Source: Flavobacterium sp. (GTDB lineage: Bacteria > Bacteroidota > Bacteroidia > Flavobacteriales > Flavobacteriaceae). From it: a stretch of DNA of 27,667 nucleotides. The notes under the pieces are model-generated. The model was not told the origin of the DNA. It saw only the letters and a list, made by a program, of their open reading frames with translations, and made no database searches. This document shows, in pieces, positions 18,995 to 27,660 of the stretch. The stretch's first letter is position 1. Every line of letters starts with the position of its first letter. The stretch is taken from positions 1 to 27,667 of the forward strand of contig JAUXNR010000787.1 of the NCBI GenBank assembly GCA_030682755.1, written 5' to 3'. A program made the position numbers and the translations under genes.

Positions 18995-20225
18995 TATTCG
19001 TGAACTTAATGGAAAATTATTTTTTGACTTTCGCTTTAAAGGTGAGCGTTGTAGAGAATACACTGCTGCTGAAGACAACAAAACAAACCGCGCCAAGATG
19101 GATAAAATCCTCAAAAAGATTGACGAAGATATTGAGGCAGATAACTTTGAGTATCGCCGTTATTTTCCAAATAGCAAATTAGCGGATAAGTTTGATAGCC
19201 CACAAGTGGTGCGTAGCAAAATTTCACTTGCTACACAAAAGGCTTTTGCAACAGCGCCTATCGACACCCCTGCGTTTTCTGATTTTGCGGAGCTGTGGTT
19301 TGATGATTTTTCTGTGGGGTGGCGTCGCACGTACATTTCAACTATACGACAGATACTTGATAGCCGTTTAATCCCTGAATTTGGGGACAAGGCGGTCAGC
19401 GACATTCATCGTGAGGATATCCTCAGTTTTCGTTCCACTCTCGCCAAAGAACCAGGACGCCAACAGGACTCTAAATTATCACCACGCAGAATCAATGCAA
19501 TTGTTCTGGTGCTGACCCAAGTACTCAACGAAGCCGCAGACCGCTATCACTTTACCACAGCAGGAGATCGAATTAAACCGCTCAAACTGAAGAAGCCGCA
19601 TGTGACGCCGTTTAGCATAGAAGAAGTCAACCGTATCATAGAAACTGTGCGGCCTGACTTTAAAGACTACTTTATCGTGCGATTTCTGACAGGTATGCGC
19701 ACAGGCGAGGTCGATGGGTTGAAGTGGAAGTATGTCGACTTTGAGAAGCGTTTGATTTATGTACGTGAAACGTTTACTGCAGGGGATGAGGACTACACTA
19801 AAAACGATTCCAGTCAGCGTGAAATTCGCATGTCACAACCCGTATTTGAAGCACTAAAACGTCAACATTTAGCTACGGGTAAAGTGTCCAAATTTGCCTT
19901 TTGTAATCGCGATGGCAATCCCATGGATTTACATAATTTCTGCAAACGTGTGTGGTACCCGTTACTGGCGCACCTTGGCCTTGAAAAAAGAAATCCATAC
20001 CAAATGCGTCATACCGCTGCAACCTTATGGTTAGCAGCAGGTGAAGCACCTGAATGGATTGCGCGTCAACTTGGCCACACCAATACGGAAATGCTCTTCA
20101 CAGTATACAGCCGCTATGTTCCCAACTTAACGCGCCAAGATGGCAGTGCGTTTGACCGTCTGCTATTGCAATCTGGTGTTGGATCAAATATGGACAACGA
20201 CCTCACTAAGCTGAATGCGGCTTAG
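18987..20225 (+). CDS. int: Tyrosine recombinase/integrase with DUF3596 arm-binding domain
   Basis: This 412-residue site-specific recombinase would integrate and excise a mobile element. The start MASIRELNGKLFFDFRFKG is the DUF3596 arm-type DNA-binding domain. A core-binding SAM-like domain follows (about 85-190), then the catalytic domain. R238 (TGMRTGE), R341 in YQMRHTAAT (tyrosine in place of the usual HxxR histidine, common in this group), H364 in QLGHT, and nucleophile Y374 in TVYSRY are all present, so it appears active. It is visibly richer in G+C than the Druantia genes. The HD-domain gene follows 19 bp later on the same strand. The attachment site is not visible. Confidence 0.93.
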   Translation: MASIRELNGKLFFDFRFKGERCREYTAAEDNKTNRAKMDKILKKIDEDIEADNFEYRRYFPNSKLADKFDSPQVVRSKISLATQKAFATAPIDTPAFSDFAELWFDDFSVGWRRTYISTIRQILDSRLIPEFGDKAVSDIHREDILSFRSTLAKEPGRQQDSKLSPRRINAIVLVLTQVLNEAADRYHFTTAGDRIKPLKLKKPHVTPFSIEEVNRIIETVRPDFKDYFIVRFLTGMRTGEVDGLKWKYVDFEKRLIYVRETFTAGDEDYTKNDSSQREIRMSQPVFEALKRQHLATGKVSKFAFCNRDGNPMDLHNFCKRVWYPLLAHLGLEKRNPYQMRHTAATLWLAAGEAPEWIARQLGHTNTEMLFTVYSRYVPNLTRQDGSAFDRLLLQSGVGSNMDNDLTKLNAA

Positions 20226-20244
20226 TTTAGACAAAGGATAAATT

Positions 20245-21198
20245 ATGAACACACTACAAGTTACTGAACTCAGCACAACTTCTGTGCCTATTATTGATCT
20301 ACCTTGGTTATATCGCATCATTGACTTGCAAAAATCCACATTGCCACAAGGCGGTTTTCAATTCAGTGCGCAACTCTTTCATGAAAAAGCGTCTATTGCG
20401 GTCACATGGGTCAATAGCAAAGTAGATGAAAGATTAACAGCAGGCTGTTTAGTGACACCTCTCTGGACGAGTAAGGCTGTATGTACGCAAGGACAAACTG
20501 TTATCAATCGCTTACTGCCTGTCACCAGCCCAGGTTTGGTTAATCTGTTTGAAACAGTACCCCATGAATGGGTAAGTGAAAGGTCGCATATCCGGGAAAT
20601 CAGGCAATTAACAGAAAGTTTGCCCGACCATTACATTAAATTGTTGAATGGTATATTTTGGGACTACAAGCGCTTTTATCGATTTGTCATGGGACCTAGC
20701 TCATTAAACGGTCATCACAATGAAAAACATGGCAATTTGCGCCACACGATAGAAGTTACCAACAATGCATTGTTATTAGCCAAAAATCGAAACATGATTA
20801 ACCTGAATGTATTGATCATGGCCGCACTACTTCATGATGCGGGGAAAGCCGAGGAATATCAGTTCAACTATAAGCGTGGTGTTTTTGAAATCTCAACCCG
20901 AGGCGCATTATTGGGCCACAAGTTATCGATTGTAGAATGGATTGCGGCTGCCGTGGCGCAACATCAGATTGCAATACCAGAACATCAGTTACTCAGTCTG
21001 GTACATGCATTAACTGCAACTAAAGGTGCGCCGGACTGGGTGGGTATTCGTGAGCCTGTGAGTCCCGAAGCAAATTTGCTATCAATCGCAGACCGATTGT
21101 CAGGACATGATGACTTGTATAAGCAAACGATGCCATCAACTACAGGTTTTGGGCGTTATCACAAGCATCTGCGTGGACGACCATTTTTAGTGGCTTGA
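20245..21198 (+). CDS. HD-domain protein, YhaM/TraI-helicase-like
   Basis: A 317-residue predicted metal-dependent phosphohydrolase. An N-terminal region (about 15-115) with OB-fold-like strands precedes the HD domain: HGNLRHTIEV near 162-171, the HD pair in ALLHDAGKAEEY with H197-D198, then GHKL (H225) and QHQI (H240). The layout matches YhaM-type 3'-5' exonucleases and the HD proteins often annotated beside integrases of genomic islands (TraI-related). AAAGGAT before the ATG is a good ribosome site. It follows the integrase by 19 bp, so it probably belongs to the same element and may help its DNA processing. Substrate unknown. Confidence 0.75.
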   Translation: MNTLQVTELSTTSVPIIDLPWLYRIIDLQKSTLPQGGFQFSAQLFHEKASIAVTWVNSKVDERLTAGCLVTPLWTSKAVCTQGQTVINRLLPVTSPGLVNLFETVPHEWVSERSHIREIRQLTESLPDHYIKLLNGIFWDYKRFYRFVMGPSSLNGHHNEKHGNLRHTIEVTNNALLLAKNRNMINLNVLIMAALLHDAGKAEEYQFNYKRGVFEISTRGALLGHKLSIVEWIAAAVAQHQIAIPEHQLLSLVHALTATKGAPDWVGIREPVSPEANLLSIADRLSGHDDLYKQTMPSTTGFGRYHKHLRGRPFLVA

Positions 21199-21298
21199 TT
21201 ATTTATCAGAGAACATTAGTGAACTTTGGAAGTTGGGACCAATCCTTCAAGAAATAAAACTACTGGCTATTTATGTTAAACATGACGGATAGCTGTAA

Positions 21299-21559
21299 TT
21301 AAAGTGGCATCAGTAATTCGTATACCTCAACACCAAGTGCCCGCGCAATTTTTTCTACATTATCAATTGAAATATTGCGCGCTTGGCGCTCTACATGGGC
21401 GATAAAGGTACGATGCAATTCAGCCTCAAATGCCAGAGCTTCTTGAGAAAAACCCAACTCACCTCGTAAACGAATGATGTTTTTAGCCAGCAATTGACGT
21501 GCCGGCTGATACTGATTTTCGATTAGTTGTGAAGTAGATGACATGGTAGCCACTTTCAC
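21299..21559 (-). CDS. Xre-family HTH regulator
   Basis: A small Cro/C1-type DNA-binding protein of up to 86 residues. LAKNIIRLRGELGFSQEAL, HRTFIAHVERQARNISIDN and VEKIARALGVEVYEL form the standard five-helix HTH_3 domain, and the HRTFI/ERQARN pattern is typical of restriction-modification C-proteins and island repressors. The start is uncertain: a GTG at 21559 or an ATG at 21544, neither with a clear ribosome site. It is convergent with the HD gene and divergent from the lipoprotein gene 114 bp away, so it may regulate that gene. Confidence 0.85.
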   Translation of the reverse strand: MKVATMSSTSQLIENQYQPARQLLAKNIIRLRGELGFSQEALAFEAELHRTFIAHVERQARNISIDNVEKIARALGVEVYELLMPL

Positions 21560-21673
21560 AAAATTGAGCTTTTAAGTCAGCCGCTTTTACGTCACAATAT
21601 TGATTAGTTTGCACAATAATTGATTTGCCAATAGCAAAAACAACACAAATTAATATCGTTAGGAAAATACCAC

Positions 21674-22486
21674 ATGTATAAATCATTTCTCATCACGTCC
21701 GCTATTTTGTTAATTTCAGGATGCGCTTCCGCTCCCCAACCGACAAAAGATGGCCAAATGGACTTAACCTATAAACTTGATCAATTTAAACAATCGACAA
21801 CACATGGTTTAGTAAGTCCATACGACATTAAATTGCTAGGCTCACTTCTAGACAATCCAGGTCAAAGTGAAACAGATGGCATCCGGACATATAAGCGCTG
21901 GTGGTGTACCAACGATAAGAATGTAGAAAAATATGCACAAAACTTCTCAAATAAGTATTGCACTGACCAAGGTGGAACTTGGGATGGAAAGTGGTGCCGT
22001 TCAACATCAGACGAACCTGTGTTTTATGTAAATATTGGAGACCTGAAGCCGTTTGCCGATAATGGTCGCCTTCCTTACTGTACGTCTGGCCGAACATTTG
22101 CAATTGTTGCAGCGACTAGTGAGTATGCTAAAGATCAATCTGTCTGGCTGCAAAAAGCAAACGCCATTGGATTTAAAACACAACAAGAGATTGATGCAAA
22201 TAAAGCAAAGGTTACGCGACAAGCCGTAAATAAAGAGCTACAAATTAAATATGAAAAGGCAAGTGCAGCGCAATCAATTGTTGCCAGTGGAGTGGGTACA
22301 CAGATATGTGGAACAAGTAATAACATTACACGGGTTGGCTATGTAGAACGAATCGAAAACAGCAAAATTAAAATCACGATTTCTGATGCTCGTCTTGCAA
22401 ATACCGAAATAAGACCAGGAGGTTTTACTCAATCAGTCATTTGGGATAATCCTGAAAACTGGCACCCGTGCGAGTACAATAAGTAG
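21674..22486 (+). CDS. Predicted lipoprotein of unknown function
   Basis: A 270-residue protein with a lipoprotein signal: a short basic start, the hydrophobic segment FLITSAILLI and lipobox LISGC with the acceptor at C17. Residues 18 and 19 are Ala and Ser, not Asp, so outer-membrane sorting is expected in a typical proteobacterium. The mature part has seven cysteines (for example RWWCTN, KYCTDQGG, KWCRS), so disulfides are likely in the periplasm. A lysine/alanine-rich helix spans about 160-205. I do not recognise a family. AGGA lies 9 bp before the ATG. The NERD-TolA membrane protein follows 73 bp later, so the two could form an envelope unit. Confidence 0.8.
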   Translation: MYKSFLITSAILLISGCASAPQPTKDGQMDLTYKLDQFKQSTTHGLVSPYDIKLLGSLLDNPGQSETDGIRTYKRWWCTNDKNVEKYAQNFSNKYCTDQGGTWDGKWCRSTSDEPVFYVNIGDLKPFADNGRLPYCTSGRTFAIVAATSEYAKDQSVWLQKANAIGFKTQQEIDANKAKVTRQAVNKELQIKYEKASAAQSIVASGVGTQICGTSNNITRVGYVERIENSKIKITISDARLANTEIRPGGFTQSVIWDNPENWHPCEYNK

Positions 22487-22559
22487 CATACGTAAAGTAA
22501 AATTCTCAAATTTTTACGATTTACCCATCAAGTTAATTAAGACATATTTACTAGCCAAA

Positions 22560-24083
22560 ATGACCAGAATACTTTTACTGATTGCTGTCGTTTGTGGAGC
22601 ATTTTTCATACTGAAACTTTGGATGAATTTGACCTCATCACTTAAGCTAATTGTTAGTCTAGTGCTTATTCCAATGATATTCATGCCGATAAAAGTAATT
22701 TTTTACTTTGCAATACCCACTGTCATCTGTATTTTTTGGCTTTACCACATATGGTCATTAAGAAAACGTAAAAAATCCAAACTGATGAATGGCATCTTAC
22801 ATTATGAAAATTTAATATCTGAAATTTTGCTTAAAGGTAAAACATATGAAGTTGCTGTACTAAAATCCATTCGGAAACTTCGAAAAACCATGTCCGCAAT
22901 GAATAATGCATGGATGCCAGAAGACATAGGCATTGAAGATATTGTGCTGCTACCTCCTGAAAATAATAAAATTAGCCAAGAAATTGATGGATTGATTATC
23001 ACATCATTTGGCGTATTTTTAATAGAAATTAAGGGCTGGAAAGGTCGAATTTTTGATATGGAGGGGAAATTCTACTGCGGAGATAAGGAAAGAATATCTC
23101 CAGAAGATCAATCAAAAAACAAATTAAAGAGAATCTTATCTCTCATTGGAATGTCTGCACCAGTTTACCCGCTTTATGTGTTCAGCCACCCACTTGTAAA
23201 GTTAAGTCCTGATTTGCCATCAAATTTTGTTGTAACTGAAAGTATTCAAAATTATTTTATGGAAAAGCGGGATAGCCACTTATCCAAAAACTTGCCTTCA
23301 ATCAACATAGAGAAAGTTGTAGAAAGTTTGACTCGTACATTTGATAAAAATGATAGGGCCAAAGAAAGACATCTAATTAGCATCGCTGACTTCTCTAATG
23401 AACCGAATGAAGATGCCTTACTTGTAAAAAATTCACGAAACCAAATTAATAACTTATATGAAGAAATGTCCACATTGAAAGTTAACGTCGAATATCAAAT
23501 ATTGATATCCTTCATCCCTTTACTTTTGTTGGCAATGTCTTTTTCTAGAGGATTTTCAGAATATCCAAATATTAATTCAGACGAACCGCCTGTACTTTAT
23601 TCGGAACGAATCAACTATGATCAATTGAGCAAGCAAGAACCCATAATCATGAAAGCTAATGAAGCCGAATTACCTAAGAATCAAATCAAATTATTAAAAT
23701 CTAATCAAAAGCCAAAAGAGCAAAAAATTTATCAAGAACTAGATTCGGCACAATCTTCAATTGAAGATAGAAAGAAGGTCGAAATTAAAGAAACTGATAC
23801 ACTAGCTAATGAATATATAGCAAAAATCATGGCTAAAATTCTTGGAAATCTAAACAAATCTCTTTGTGGAAACGGTAATCCAGAGCTTAAGTTTGAGATT
23901 GGGTTGCTACAAACGGGCGAGTTAAGTGGCAGCCCGAAGTTGGTTAAGTCGAGTGGAAGTGCCGCCTGCGATGAGGCGGCAGAGCGAGCAATTATAGCTT
24001 CTGAGCCACTTCCATTGCCGAGTGATACCTTACTTTTTTCACAATTTAAAAACTTAACGCTAAAATTCCTGCCCAATGACTAA
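22560..24083 (+). CDS. Membrane protein fusing a NERD nuclease-like domain to a TolA-like C-terminal domain
   Basis: A 507-residue protein. Hydrophobic segments lie at about 3-23, 27-45 and 47-65, followed by the basic stretch RKRKKSK, which places the next part in the cytoplasm. Residues about 85-250 form a NERD domain, with EIDGLIIT (D143) and FLIEIKGWKG (E156, K158) giving the D...ExK core of PD-(D/E)XK-like nucleases. Another membrane segment (about 316-331) and a linker rich in Lys, Glu and Gln lead to residues 420-507. There KFEIGLLQTGEL, two cysteines, DEAAERAI and PLPSDTLLFSQFKNLTLKFLP closely follow TolA domain III. By topology this domain would be periplasmic. The combined function is unknown. 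Confidence 0.8.
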   Translation: MTRILLLIAVVCGAFFILKLWMNLTSSLKLIVSLVLIPMIFMPIKVIFYFAIPTVICIFWLYHIWSLRKRKKSKLMNGILHYENLISEILLKGKTYEVAVLKSIRKLRKTMSAMNNAWMPEDIGIEDIVLLPPENNKISQEIDGLIITSFGVFLIEIKGWKGRIFDMEGKFYCGDKERISPEDQSKNKLKRILSLIGMSAPVYPLYVFSHPLVKLSPDLPSNFVVTESIQNYFMEKRDSHLSKNLPSINIEKVVESLTRTFDKNDRAKERHLISIADFSNEPNEDALLVKNSRNQINNLYEEMSTLKVNVEYQILISFIPLLLLAMSFSRGFSEYPNINSDEPPVLYSERINYDQLSKQEPIIMKANEAELPKNQIKLLKSNQKPKEQKIYQELDSAQSSIEDRKKVEIKETDTLANEYIAKIMAKILGNLNKSLCGNGNPELKFEIGLLQTGELSGSPKLVKSSGSAACDEAAERAIIASEPLPLPSDTLLFSQFKNLTLKFLPND

Positions 24084-24137
24084 GTTTTTCACCTATACAC
24101 TCTACAATTCACCCTTTATTTCAATCACCACATACTT

Positions 24138-25373
24138 TTATGTATTATCTTCACAAAGCTCATTCAACTCTTTTTGGATACGATCAATTGCAACTTGAAA
24201 ATATTGTGATGGCTCGATTTTATTTGCCTTTTGGTAATAATCCAATCCAAATTCAAGGCACTCAGTAGGAGTGACTTCATCCCAAGATGGTTTGCCATCA
24301 TTAATTTCACCAGATTCATATAACTGCGCTAGTTCAGTAATAGCATCTAATGAATTACGATCTGCGGCTTCTGCTAGCCAATTTAGTCCACGCGAAAAAA
24401 TATCGCGCTCTAAACAGTAGTCATGGCCTTTAAAGTATTTAACATTTAAGTTTTCAGCGCACTGAATCAACTCATGCCCAAGCGGATACATTGCATCAAC
24501 TAGGCCTGCTTTGGCCGCCATTTCAAGATGGTTTATTACATCACTTCTATGATTACTACTACTTTTATCTATTTCAAGTAGTAATAATCCTGCTTTTAGA
24601 TGACCAATATCCTCAAAGTTTTGTGCTGCAAGCGCATACCAGTGTAAGGCTTGAGCTGCATCTTGAGCGACAAATTCATTTCCCTCTTCGTAAAACTTCC
24701 CCATGCGTAGCATAGCTTCGCTGCTATCTTCATTTGCAGCATCTTGGTACATGTGAAAAATTAATTGCGCATTTAATTTGTCTCCATACTCACACGCTTC
24801 CAAACGTTTTGCATATTCTAGTTTTGCTTCTGAAGACGATTCTGATGAACGAGCTGACTTAGATAACCATTGAAGACCCTGATTTCTTTCTTCATGGTCA
24901 TTTGACATAAGGAGCTTATTTGCCAATTCGAACTGTGCCATTAGATGACCACTTTCTGCGGCCTGAATGAGCCACCTTTCGCAGTCCTGCATAAGATCAT
25001 CTTTCTGAAATTCCAACTCCGCATGACTTATATTATCTATTTGGCAATCGAAAATTTCTATCGGAATACGATGATGCATTGCATACCATGCCATCTCATA
25101 CTGCGCAGGCGCATAACCTGATTCGGCGGCATGAATAAGACTTTTAAATGCCAAATCAGGGGGAATGAATTGTAAAGATGACGATAATGAAAGCATTGAA
25201 ATTTCAGCGCGTAGTTCGCAATTTTCAAGATCATCAGTGCAATCATTCAAAGCTTGAAAAATATGACTACAAAAGGAAGATATCTCACTGTCCGTAGCAT
25301 GTGAATCTAAAATGTTAATAATATTAGCTAACGTGCGAAGTTGATCATGTTTTATGTTTTGCATACTTATCAT
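24138..25373 (-). CDS. Sel1-like repeat protein
   Basis: A 411-residue helical-repeat protein. Sel1-type units (about 36 residues, A..G...AQ..L...Y..G) are visible: SGYAPAQYEMAWYAM, SGHLMAQFELANKLL, SSEAMLRMGKFYEEG, DAAQALHWYALAAQ, GLVDAMYPLGHEL and NSLDAITELAQLYESG. Sel1 arrays mediate protein-protein contact. The first 90 residues are helical without a clear repeat, and no signal peptide is seen, so it is likely cytoplasmic. It converges on the NERD-TolA gene with 54 bp between. The start could be the ATG at 25373 or the one at 25364; neither has a good ribosome site. Partner unknown. Confidence 0.85.
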   Translation of the reverse strand: MISMQNIKHDQLRTLANIINILDSHATDSEISSFCSHIFQALNDCTDDLENCELRAEISMLSLSSSLQFIPPDLAFKSLIHAAESGYAPAQYEMAWYAMHHRIPIEIFDCQIDNISHAELEFQKDDLMQDCERWLIQAAESGHLMAQFELANKLLMSNDHEERNQGLQWLSKSARSSESSSEAKLEYAKRLEACEYGDKLNAQLIFHMYQDAANEDSSEAMLRMGKFYEEGNEFVAQDAAQALHWYALAAQNFEDIGHLKAGLLLLEIDKSSSNHRSDVINHLEMAAKAGLVDAMYPLGHELIQCAENLNVKYFKGHDYCLERDIFSRGLNWLAEAADRNSLDAITELAQLYESGEINDGKPSWDEVTPTECLEFGLDYYQKANKIEPSQYFQVAIDRIQKELNELCEDNT

Positions 25374-25449
25374 TTGTGGTTAATTATCTTTACGATAGAG
25401 AAATATAATAAACTTATTACCTATTCCATGAAACACTACAATTACCAAC

Positions 25450-26310
25450 CTAATACCATAACACCAGAGGCAATTTTAAGGTCAAGAACTGTTCTTGAAC
25501 TACTCCAGCTTTATTAGCTTTAATTATCCGCCACAAATTCTTACAGACATGTTTCTCAGGCAAGTTGTCTAGTGAAGAATGGCAACTTAAATAATGACGC
25601 TCATACAGGTCAACGCGACAGGTTTTAGGTGATAAGAACAGCTTGTCTAATGCCCCATTATCCGGGGCAAGCACACCCGATAATCCACTTATCCCCATCA
25701 CGTTAACTAGTCCGTAAGGGTCAATATCAACTGCGGCTAATACAGGTAATTTAATCAGGTCGAGGAATGACAGCACAGCATCTAAACGGCTTTCATTCTT
25801 ATCTCCACGATAAATCACCATAGGGTTGTTACAATGAGTCGGCAACTGCAACTCTGATTCGGAAAAACGATTAAAATTCTCATAGTTCTCAACCAATATT
25901 ACTGCGTTGTGTTGAGTATTGTTTACTTGTGAAATATCTATATCCAGATGAGACATTGCAGGCAACTGAATAGCCTCACCATTGAGCAATAGTGGTTTAT
26001 TACCAGAAGCTTTGATAGACACCCTATTTCGCTTTAGGCTTCCCCCACCGGCTTTTTCATTAGGCCCATAATTTAGCTTCTCTACCCTAGACATTGAACT
26101 ATCAACGCTTACGTCAATGGAGTAACCTTTGTTGGTGAGAATCTTCTTAATCTGCTCTTTATCGTCACCACTGAAGAATACCGACTTACCTTTAATTTTC
26201 CCGATATGAAAATCCTTACAGAACTCCGTCAAAGCGACTGTCTGACTAAACCTTTCCTCATCTCTATTTACGATAGTTTTCAGTTTTTCCAACAGTCTAT
26301 GGTTAAACAT
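25450..26310 (-). CDS. Toprim-like protein, possible nuclease
   Basis: A 286-residue protein. The C-terminal half has a Toprim-like core: strand AVILVENYENF (E141) and, after about 45 residues, LPVLAAVDIDPYG with the D195-x-D197 pair. These are the Glu and DxD residues that bind metal in topoisomerases, OLD nucleases and Wadjet JetD. Before it is a region with GGGSLKRNRVSIKASG; the N-terminus is helical. The ATG at 26310 is chosen because AAGGA (26318-26322) lies 7 bp upstream. The longer frame from 26331 has no such site. It overlaps the preceding gene's end by 8 bp. This is probably the last gene of an operon entering from the right. Nuclease activity is inferred. Confidence 0.65.
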   Translation of the reverse strand: MFNHRLLEKLKTIVNRDEERFSQTVALTEFCKDFHIGKIKGKSVFFSGDDKEQIKKILTNKGYSIDVSVDSSMSRVEKLNYGPNEKAGGGSLKRNRVSIKASGNKPLLLNGEAIQLPAMSHLDIDISQVNNTQHNAVILVENYENFNRFSESELQLPTHCNNPMVIYRGDKNESRLDAVLSFLDLIKLPVLAAVDIDPYGLVNVMGISGLSGVLAPDNGALDKLFLSPKTCRVDLYERHYLSCHSSLDNLPEKHVCKNLWRIIKANKAGVVQEQFLTLKLPLVLWY

Positions 26311-27529
26311 TAGCGTATCCTTGCGATACAACTATATCGTTAACTTTTACGTTACCGTCAAATTCTTCAGTATCTGTGAACACTAGATCAATCCGGATTT
26401 CTGGTCCAACCTTACGATTAAGTCTTTCAGACAATACTCGATGAACCCAGTATTCCTCAGAAATCTTATCAAGCATTTGCGGATTATTTAACCACCAACG
26501 CCTTGCAGATAAACCTTCCTTTTTAGAGATAGCTAGATTCATGTACGCACTTACAGCTTTCTCTAATATTGAGAACTCTTTTTGCACTACTGGCGCATCA
26601 TCCATATCCAATAAAACACCTGCAGGACGTTTCCTTTTATAGGCATTTATTGATTTACTTGCAGGCAAGTTTAATGCAATATCCACCAAGAATTTTTCAG
26701 ATGATGTGTCATTTGCATCAGGATAAAAAGATAGCGCTAGCGGATTGGCAATGCACATCCAATCTAACAAATCTTCATTATTGGCCCAGTCGTTTGGAGT
26801 CCAATCAGGGTAACGGTTTAGGTGGGTGGAGAATTTTCTTAATAATTTAGCTTGCGCCTCGATTTTTCGGAATTCATATTTATATTTATCAAGTTTAGAA
26901 AGTATTAATCTAAACGTATCAATAAATTGCGGCATTCTTGACTTGAGTAGCAACTCATAAGTAAGCTCAAGGTCTCGATGCCCCAACAGTCTTTGCTCAA
27001 TATCTGAAAAACTAAACGTTTCTAACAGATTAAGAATTGTTGTGGCGCGATTCATATACCATTCGTTTTCTTTCATCTTTTCTGCAAGCGTTGTAACGGT
27101 TGCAAATTTGCTATCAACCAGACTGGAAATATGCAGCAGCTCATCAGCTATAGAACCTGCTATTGCATTGATTGAATCGCGAATGCAAACCTGATAATTT
27201 TGACGGTCTTCATCGCGTGATTCCAAGAAGGCGTCATTATGCCTGTTCACATAATCATCAAGACGATTGAAGCTGATACTGAAGTCAGTACCTGAATCCA
27301 TGAGTTTGTTTGTATTCAAGACTGTATTGAGAAACTGCCGCATTGAATAGCGCAATTGGAACGTGTCATAGATGTCAGATGTTAAAATGCGTTGCTGCAA
27401 CAGCAACATAACTCGCTTTGAATTTTCCTCAGTCGCACTAATCCGGCTGTTATCAAAAGCCTCCGCAATGATATCGCTCGATTGATGTAACCGTTCCAAT
27501 ATCAATCTGACGTTGGTTTTGTTGCTCAA
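26303..27529 (-). CDS. Unknown 408-residue, mostly helical protein paired with the Toprim-like gene
   Basis: I do not recognise a family. The protein is soluble, with long helical stretches, for example residues about 1-60 and 140-260. No P-loop, nuclease or membrane motif is visible. A short strand-rich end (RIDLVFTDTEEFDGNVKVNDIVV) closes it. The TTG start at 27529 is supported by AGGAG (27538-27542) with an 8-bp spacer and by the TTGA overlap with the upstream small gene's stop. Eight bp of overlap with the Toprim-like gene mark a tight operon. Helical, kleisin-like subunits occur in Wadjet/Mks condensin operons that end in a Toprim nuclease; whether this is one cannot be told from sequence alone. 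Confidence 0.7.
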   Translation of the reverse strand: MSNKTNVRLILERLHQSSDIIAEAFDNSRISATEENSKRVMLLLQQRILTSDIYDTFQLRYSMRQFLNTVLNTNKLMDSGTDFSISFNRLDDYVNRHNDAFLESRDEDRQNYQVCIRDSINAIAGSIADELLHISSLVDSKFATVTTLAEKMKENEWYMNRATTILNLLETFSFSDIEQRLLGHRDLELTYELLLKSRMPQFIDTFRLILSKLDKYKYEFRKIEAQAKLLRKFSTHLNRYPDWTPNDWANNEDLLDWMCIANPLALSFYPDANDTSSEKFLVDIALNLPASKSINAYKRKRPAGVLLDMDDAPVVQKEFSILEKAVSAYMNLAISKKEGLSARRWWLNNPQMLDKISEEYWVHRVLSERLNRKVGPEIRIDLVFTDTEEFDGNVKVNDIVVSQGYANV

Positions 27530-27660
27530 AGCAAAGTCTCCTGTATTGATGCTTGAGATTCATCTTCATCACCTAACGAGCCAGGCATTTCATTTTCATT
27601 TAGGAAAGTTAATATTTCATAAAAATAATCAAGCTTGCCTGTAAATATGTAGGTGTTCAT
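27526..27660 (-). CDS. Small acidic protein at the window edge, possibly partial
   Basis: A 44-residue frame starting MNTYIFTGKLDYFYEILTFL and ending with an acidic tail (GDEDESQAS). Its TGA overlaps the TTG start of the 408-residue gene (TTGA), which suggests a real coupled gene. Only seven bases remain before the window edge and the frame stays open, so it may be the end of a longer protein. No function is assigned. Confidence 0.5.
   Translation of the reverse strand: MNTYIFTGKLDYFYEILTFLNENEMPGSLGDEDESQASIQETLL

Noticed and set aside
26303..27529. The 408-residue protein as an SMC or ATPase subunit
   Set aside because: There is no Walker A or B motif and the protein is too short for an SMC arm.
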